Assembly (NCBI GenBank): GCA_002392835.1
Contig: DGHX01000099.1
Location: forward strand, 24,873-34,171
Length of the DNA: 9,299 bases
DNA from: Prevotella sp. UBA3837
GTDB lineage: Bacteria; Bacteroidota; Bacteroidia; Bacteroidales; Bacteroidaceae
Reading direction: 5' to 3'
The translations under genes were made by a program, and so were the position numbers. This document shows, piece by piece, positions 6,123 through 9,299 of this stretch. The notes under the pieces were generated by a model. That model made no database searches. It was not told the origin of the DNA and saw only the letters and a list, made by a program, of their open reading frames with translations. The first letter of the stretch is position 1. Each line of letters begins with the position of its first letter.

Positions 6123-8141
6123 ATGACTAACAAACGCTTCCTACTCATGGTGGCTCTTACCGCCGTCACCACCACAACCCTGGCACAGGGACCGCGCCGA
6201 CAGTTCCGCCGTGAGGCATTCACCACGCAGACACCCATGGTGCACGACCCCGTCATGGCCCGAGAGGGCGACACCTACTACGTCTTCGCCACCGGCATGG
6301 GCATACAGCAGATGACGTCGAAGGACCGCCTTTCGTGGACCGTGCAGCCTCAGCCCGTGATGACTGTCATTCCCGGCTGGACCACCGACAGCGTGCCAGG
6401 CTTCGGCAACCATGTGTGGGCCCCCGACGTTATACACTGGCACGGACAATGGTGGATGGCCTACAGCTGCTCCACCTTTGGCAAGAACGGCTCGGCCATC
6501 GGACTGCTCAGCAGCCGCTCGCTGGCCTCCGGTGCATGGAAGGACCAGGGCTGCATCGTCACCTCGCGCGAGAAGCGCGACAACTGGAACGCCATTGACC
6601 CCAACTTCATCATCGACGCCGCCACTGACACACCCTGGCTGGTGTGGGGCTCTTTCTGGGACGGCATACAGCTGGCCCGTCTCGACAGCACCATGCACCT
6701 GGCCAAGGGCGAGCGCCCACGCACCATAGCACGCCGCTATGACCCCAGTTACAAGCCCACGGAGCCCAACCCGACATCGCGCTTCGCAGGCACCAACGCC
6801 ATCGAGGCTCCCTTCATCTTCCGCCACGGTGACTACTACTACCTCTTCGTGTCGTGGGACTACTGCTGCCGCGGCGCCAAGAGCAACTACCGCGTGGCCG
6901 TGGGGCGCAGCAAGAACGTCAGCGGGCCATACCTCGACCGTGAGGGCCGCGACATGGCGCAGGGCGGAGGAACACTGTTCCTCGAGGGCGATAAAAAACA
7001 ATGGGAGGCTGCCGGTCACTGTGCCGCCTACAACTTCGACGGACAGGACGTTTTCGTGTGCCATGGCTACAGCGCCACACAGGGCGGTGCCGCCATGCTC
7101 ATTCAGCGCAACATACAGTGGACCAGCGACGGATGGCCCCTGCTGGCTACCGAGGCCGAGAGCAAGCCTGTGGGCCGACAGGACTTTGTGAAAGGGGCCG
7201 ACGTGGGCTTCCTCACCGGCCAGGAGCACCGGGGGACCGTGTTCCACGACCGTCAGGGACGCCAGCGCGACTGCCTGGAGCTGCTGCGAAACGATTATAA
7301 GATGTCGGCGCTGCGCATGCGCGTGTGGGTGAACCCACGCGGAGGCTCGTGCGACAAGTACGAACTGCTCAGCATGGCGCTGCGCGCCAAGGCCCTGGGC
7401 ATGGACCTCATGGTCGACTTCCATTACAGCGACTCGTGGGCCGACCCTGCCAAGCAGCCCATACCGCAGGCATGGCAAGGTCACAATTATGACCAGATGC
7501 GGCAGGACCTGCGGCAGCACACCGTTGACGTTCTCAGACTGCTGAAACGATATGGCGTGGAGCCCCGCTGGGTGCAGGTGGGCAACGAGACTGCCAACGG
7601 ACTGCTATGGGACATGGGGCACGCCGAGAAAAATCCCGAACAGTATGCTGGATTCATAGCTACAGGCTACGATGCCGTGAAAGAGGTGTTCCCGCAGGCC
7701 ATCGTCATTGTGCATCTGGACCGCGGGCACAAGCAGAGCCTCTACGACTGGAACCTCGACATAGTAAAGAAGTACGGCGGAAAGTTCGACATGGTGGGCA
7801 TGTCGCTCTATCCTTATTGGGCTATGGAGGGGCATCCCGAGCTGAAGGCCGATGACATCATTACCGACTGCATGGCCAACATACGCCACGTCAGCCAGAA
7901 GTATGGCTGCGATGTGATGATCGTCGAGACAGGATTCGAGGTCGACGAGCAGCATCCGGAGAAGATGGACGAGGGGCGGCGTCAGCTGTCGCGCGTCATC
8001 AAGGAGGCACAGACCCAGACCGACGGCCACTGCCGTGGCGTGTTCTACTGGGAACCGCAGTGCCTGCCCGGAGGCTATAAGCTTGGCGCTTTCAACAGCA
8101 ACGCCGCCCCGACGGCTATTATGGAGGCCTTCGCAGAGTAG
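6123..8141 (+). CDS. Bifunctional exported glycoside hydrolase: GH43 arabinanase-type domain fused to GH53 endo-beta-1,4-galactanase domain
   Basis: The 672-aa product has a signal peptide (residues 1-21, ending TTTTLA, then QG) without a lipobox, so it is periplasmic or secreted. Residues about 35-342 are a GH43 five-bladed propeller of the arabinan endo-1,5-alpha-L-arabinosidase type. The expected acidic triad is visible: Asp42 in HDPV (base), Asp159 in AIDPNF (pKa modulator) and Glu228 in AIEAPF (acid), with supporting NHVWAPDV and WLVWGSFW. After only about a dozen residues, a complete GH53 barrel starts at FVKGADVGFLTGQE (355-368). It continues with LRMRVWVNPRGG, DFHYSDSWADP, WVQVGNET (acid/base Glu489), GMSLYPYW and MIVETGF (nucleophile Glu602), ending FYWEPQ and NAAPTAIMEAF. 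GH53 enzymes cut beta-1,4-galactan; GH43 enzymes of this type cut alpha-1,5-arabinan. Both polymers are side chains of rhamnogalacturonan-I pectin, so one enzyme could strip both. The reading frame is continuous and no frameshift is seen. The exact GH43 specificity (endo or exo) is inferred. Confidence 0.93.
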   Translation: MTNKRFLLMVALTAVTTTTLAQGPRRQFRREAFTTQTPMVHDPVMAREGDTYYVFATGMGIQQMTSKDRLSWTVQPQPVMTVIPGWTTDSVPGFGNHVWAPDVIHWHGQWWMAYSCSTFGKNGSAIGLLSSRSLASGAWKDQGCIVTSREKRDNWNAIDPNFIIDAATDTPWLVWGSFWDGIQLARLDSTMHLAKGERPRTIARRYDPSYKPTEPNPTSRFAGTNAIEAPFIFRHGDYYYLFVSWDYCCRGAKSNYRVAVGRSKNVSGPYLDREGRDMAQGGGTLFLEGDKKQWEAAGHCAAYNFDGQDVFVCHGYSATQGGAAMLIQRNIQWTSDGWPLLATEAESKPVGRQDFVKGADVGFLTGQEHRGTVFHDRQGRQRDCLELLRNDYKMSALRMRVWVNPRGGSCDKYELLSMALRAKALGMDLMVDFHYSDSWADPAKQPIPQAWQGHNYDQMRQDLRQHTVDVLRLLKRYGVEPRWVQVGNETANGLLWDMGHAEKNPEQYAGFIATGYDAVKEVFPQAIVIVHLDRGHKQSLYDWNLDIVKKYGGKFDMVGMSLYPYWAMEGHPELKADDIITDCMANIRHVSQKYGCDVMIVETGFEVDEQHPEKMDEGRRQLSRVIKEAQTQTDGHCRGVFYWEPQCLPGGYKLGAFNSNAAPTAIMEAFAE

Positions 8142-8153
8142 GGCAGAAATCGC

Positions 8154-8735
8154 TTACTTGAACTTGATGGTCTTCACAATCTTCTGTGCCACGCCGTCGT
8201 AATACTTGGCCTGCGTGTCGGGATAGCTGATGTTACCACCGTAGTTGTCGCCCTTGTCGCTGACAACGATCCAGCGCCAGGTGATGACCTTGTAGCCATC
8301 GGCCTCATGGAAGTGGCGCATCAGGATGGTGTTGCCGTCGATGGTGGGCTCGTCGCAGGTCTCGCCTGCAGCCTCCTGGCTCAGCTTCAGGTTGGTGGCC
8401 GCCTCCTTGATCTGCGAGGGGGTAGCACCGCCGGTCATGTAATGGGCGTCGATGGTAGCCGAGCTGCTGTACTCGCCGTCGTCAAGCGTCAGCATCTTCT
8501 CCGAAGTGAAGCGCACAGTGGTGCTACCGTCGTAGTTTTGCTCTTCGCCGGGTGTGAACTCCTCGGGTACGCTGATGGTGAAGTGGGCAAGTTCGTGGGT
8601 CTTGTATCCATCGGGCACCACTACTTCAGCCTGCTGCTCACCAGCCTGCTGCTGTCCGTTGCCACTCTTGCTGCCACACGATGCCACGAGCAGCCCTGCT
8701 GCCACGATGGCGAAACTGAATAATGCTTTTTTCAT
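8154..8735 (-). CDS. Lipoprotein of unknown function, possible PsbP/MOG1-like fold
   Basis: The 193-aa product begins with a lipoprotein signal: MKKALFSFAIVAAGLL, lipobox VASC and lipidated Cys20. A Q/A/E-rich spacer follows (NGQQQAGEQQAE, about 26-37). The residues after Cys20 (GSKSG) lack the acidic surface-export signal described for some Bacteroidetes lipoproteins, so a periplasm-facing location is more likely. The mature part (HFTISVPEEFTPGEE, then VRFTSEKM, ending VAQKIVKTIKFK) has the rhythm of small PsbP/MOG1-type alpha-beta proteins; this is an impression from pattern, not a confirmed family. It lies 55 bp after the 67-aa gene on the same strand with no promoter box between, so cotranscription is likely. 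Its 3' end faces that of the glycosidase gene with 12 bp between stops. Function unknown. Confidence 0.8.
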   Translation of the reverse strand: MKKALFSFAIVAAGLLVASCGSKSGNGQQQAGEQQAEVVVPDGYKTHELAHFTISVPEEFTPGEEQNYDGSTTVRFTSEKMLTLDDGEYSSSATIDAHYMTGGATPSQIKEAATNLKLSQEAAGETCDEPTIDGNTILMRHFHEADGYKVITWRWIVVSDKGDNYGGNISYPDTQAKYYDGVAQKIVKTIKFK

Positions 8736-8790
8736 TGTTGTTGGTTGTTTAACTAAAAGGGGTATTACTAATAAAAAAGATGTGTCTGCC

Positions 8791-8994
8791 TCACGTCGTC
8801 TTGATGTTACGGCTGGCAGAAGCCATGTACTCCTGTATCTTGCGTTCTATGAACTGTTCAAGCTGGGGTTCCAGTTGCTGCAGCCTGCGGCTGACGATAC
8901 GGTCGACCAGTGTCTCCTGTTCGACCATTAGCCCCGTGTACTCGGATGCGAGCTTGCGGGCTGCCTTTCGTTTTTCTGTCAGTTCCATAGTCAT
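8791..8994 (-). CDS. Small charged helical protein, 67 aa, unknown function
   Basis: From ATG at 8994 the product reads MTMELTEKRKAARKLASEYT and ends IQEYMASASRNIKTT. It is rich in K/R/E/Q/L with heptad-like spacing (LVDRIVSRRLQQLEPQLEQF), suggesting a helical or short coiled-coil protein without a membrane segment. A longer frame opens at 9078, but a perfect -7 box (9010-9017) lies inside that extension, and the extension would translate the promoter, so 8994 (or the ATG at 8988) is the better start. It leads a probable two-gene unit with the lipoprotein. I do not recognise the family. Confidence 0.65.
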   Translation of the reverse strand: MTMELTEKRKAARKLASEYTGLMVEQETLVDRIVSRRLQQLEPQLEQFIERKIQEYMASASRNIKTT

Positions 8995-9009
8995 TATCGT
9001 TTTGCACTG

Positions 9010-9017
9010 CAAAGGTA
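9010..9017 (-). promoter_or_regulatory. -7 promoter element for the 67-aa gene / lipoprotein unit
   Basis: Read on the minus strand this is TACCTTTG, an exact match to TAnnTTTG, followed by GCA as is common in Bacteroidales. The predicted start near 9003 leaves a leader of about ten bases before the ATG at 8994. No clear TTTG lies 19-21 bp upstream, so the -33 element is weak. Confidence 0.6.
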
Positions 9018-9095
9018 CGAAGAAAATGCCTTCCGTCAGTTGATAAAATCTTCCAAAAAACGACGCAGCACTTGTCATTTTCTACCAAAAACACA

Positions 9096-9122
9096 GAAAA
9101 AGGGCTTTTACGGCCCTTTTTC
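9096..9122. terminator. Intrinsic terminator after the Rpn-type gene (bidirectional form)
   Basis: A perfect 10-bp inverted repeat, GAAAAAGGGC at 9096-9105 and GCCCTTTTTC at 9113-9122, surrounds a 7-nt loop. It lies about 40 bp beyond the stop of the minus-strand nuclease gene entering from the right edge, and separates that gene from the promoter of the 67-aa gene. Confidence 0.75.
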
Positions 9123-9163
9123 TCTTCAAATCTCTACTAATAGTGTATATGTATGGCAAATGC

Positions 9164-9299
9164 TTATAGCTGCTGAATCTCATCGATGCTTATTCCCGTT
9201 ACATCAGTGATGATGTCAAGCGGAATGCCTTTCAGCTTCATCTTTCGGGCATTGTCACGGTTAGTCTGTTTAATGCCCTCAGCCTTACCCTGAGCCAAG
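9164..9299 (-). CDS. Rpn-family (PD-(D/E)XK) nuclease/putative transposase, C-terminal end (5' part outside window)
   Basis: The last 44 codons of a minus-strand gene run in from the right edge and stop at TAA (9166-9164). The tail reads LAQGKAEGIKQTNRDNARKM, then KLKGIPLDIITDVTGISIDEI and QQL. Within Bacteroidetes this form (a charged AEG-type stretch, then KMK..G.....I...TG.S..EI) is characteristic of the C-terminus of the Rpn family of recombination-promoting nucleases, often annotated as PD-(D/E)XK nuclease family transposase. The nuclease core is not visible, so activity and intactness cannot be judged. Family members are usually multicopy within a genome. The region is clearly more AT-rich than the glycosidase to its left. 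Confidence 0.65.
   Translation of the reverse strand, partial: LAQGKAEGIKQTNRDNARKMKLKGIPLDIITDVTGISIDEIQQL

Noticed and set aside
6141..7520. 459-codon open frame on the minus strand
   Set aside because: Antisense shadow of the GH43-GH53 gene, which has clear catalytic motifs in the plus frame; the shadow has no motifs or signal sequence.

Overview
The window looks like chromosomal DNA from a Bacteroidales bacterium, most likely a GC-rich member of the Prevotellaceae. Support comes from the gene content (a Bacteroidetes-type amidase/MCE pair, a DnaA with Bacteroidetes features, a macroglobulin-like surface or periplasmic protein, an Rpn-type nuclease tail). It also comes from promoters of the Bacteroidetes form TTTG-N20-TAnnTTTG, and from the absence of Shine-Dalgarno sequences before the starts. 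Species cannot be named from the sequence alone.

Layout, left to right. (1) Positions 2-1204 (+) hold the 3' end of an N-acetylmuramoyl-L-alanine amidase with a SPOR-like tail. It is followed 12 bp later by a complete MlaD/MCE-family lipid-transport protein, so this is a cell-envelope operon. (2) Positions 1446-2855 (+) hold dnaA with its own promoter, and a strong bidirectional hairpin terminator follows it. (3) The 380-bp gap after dnaA is not empty. A consensus promoter on the minus strand drives a short transcript that carries a 46-codon ORF and ends at the same hairpin as dnaA. (4) Positions 3236-6058 (+) encode a 940-aa exported protein with macroglobulin-type (MG2) beta-sandwich domains, a TonB-plug-like segment and an unusual acidic insert. 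(5) Positions 6123-8141 (+) encode one exported polypeptide that joins a GH43 arabinanase-type domain to a GH53 endo-beta-1,4-galactanase domain, both with their expected catalytic residues. This is the most interesting gene of the window. (6) Positions 8154-8994 (-) hold a two-gene unit running toward the glycosidase: a 67-aa charged helical protein, then a 193-aa lipoprotein. (7) After a second inverted-repeat terminator comes the 3' end of an Rpn/PD-(D/E)XK nuclease-transposase family gene (-), cut by the window edge.

Functionally the left half is housekeeping: peptidoglycan cleavage, outer-membrane lipid trafficking and replication initiation. The right half is accessory and envelope-directed. 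The GH43-GH53 enzyme would attack both kinds of neutral side chain (arabinan and beta-1,4-galactan) of rhamnogalacturonan-I pectin or type I arabinogalactan. No SusC/SusD pair, sugar transporter or regulator lies beside it here, so within this window it is an orphan rather than part of a polysaccharide utilisation locus. No rRNA, tRNA, CRISPR array or complete insertion sequence was seen.
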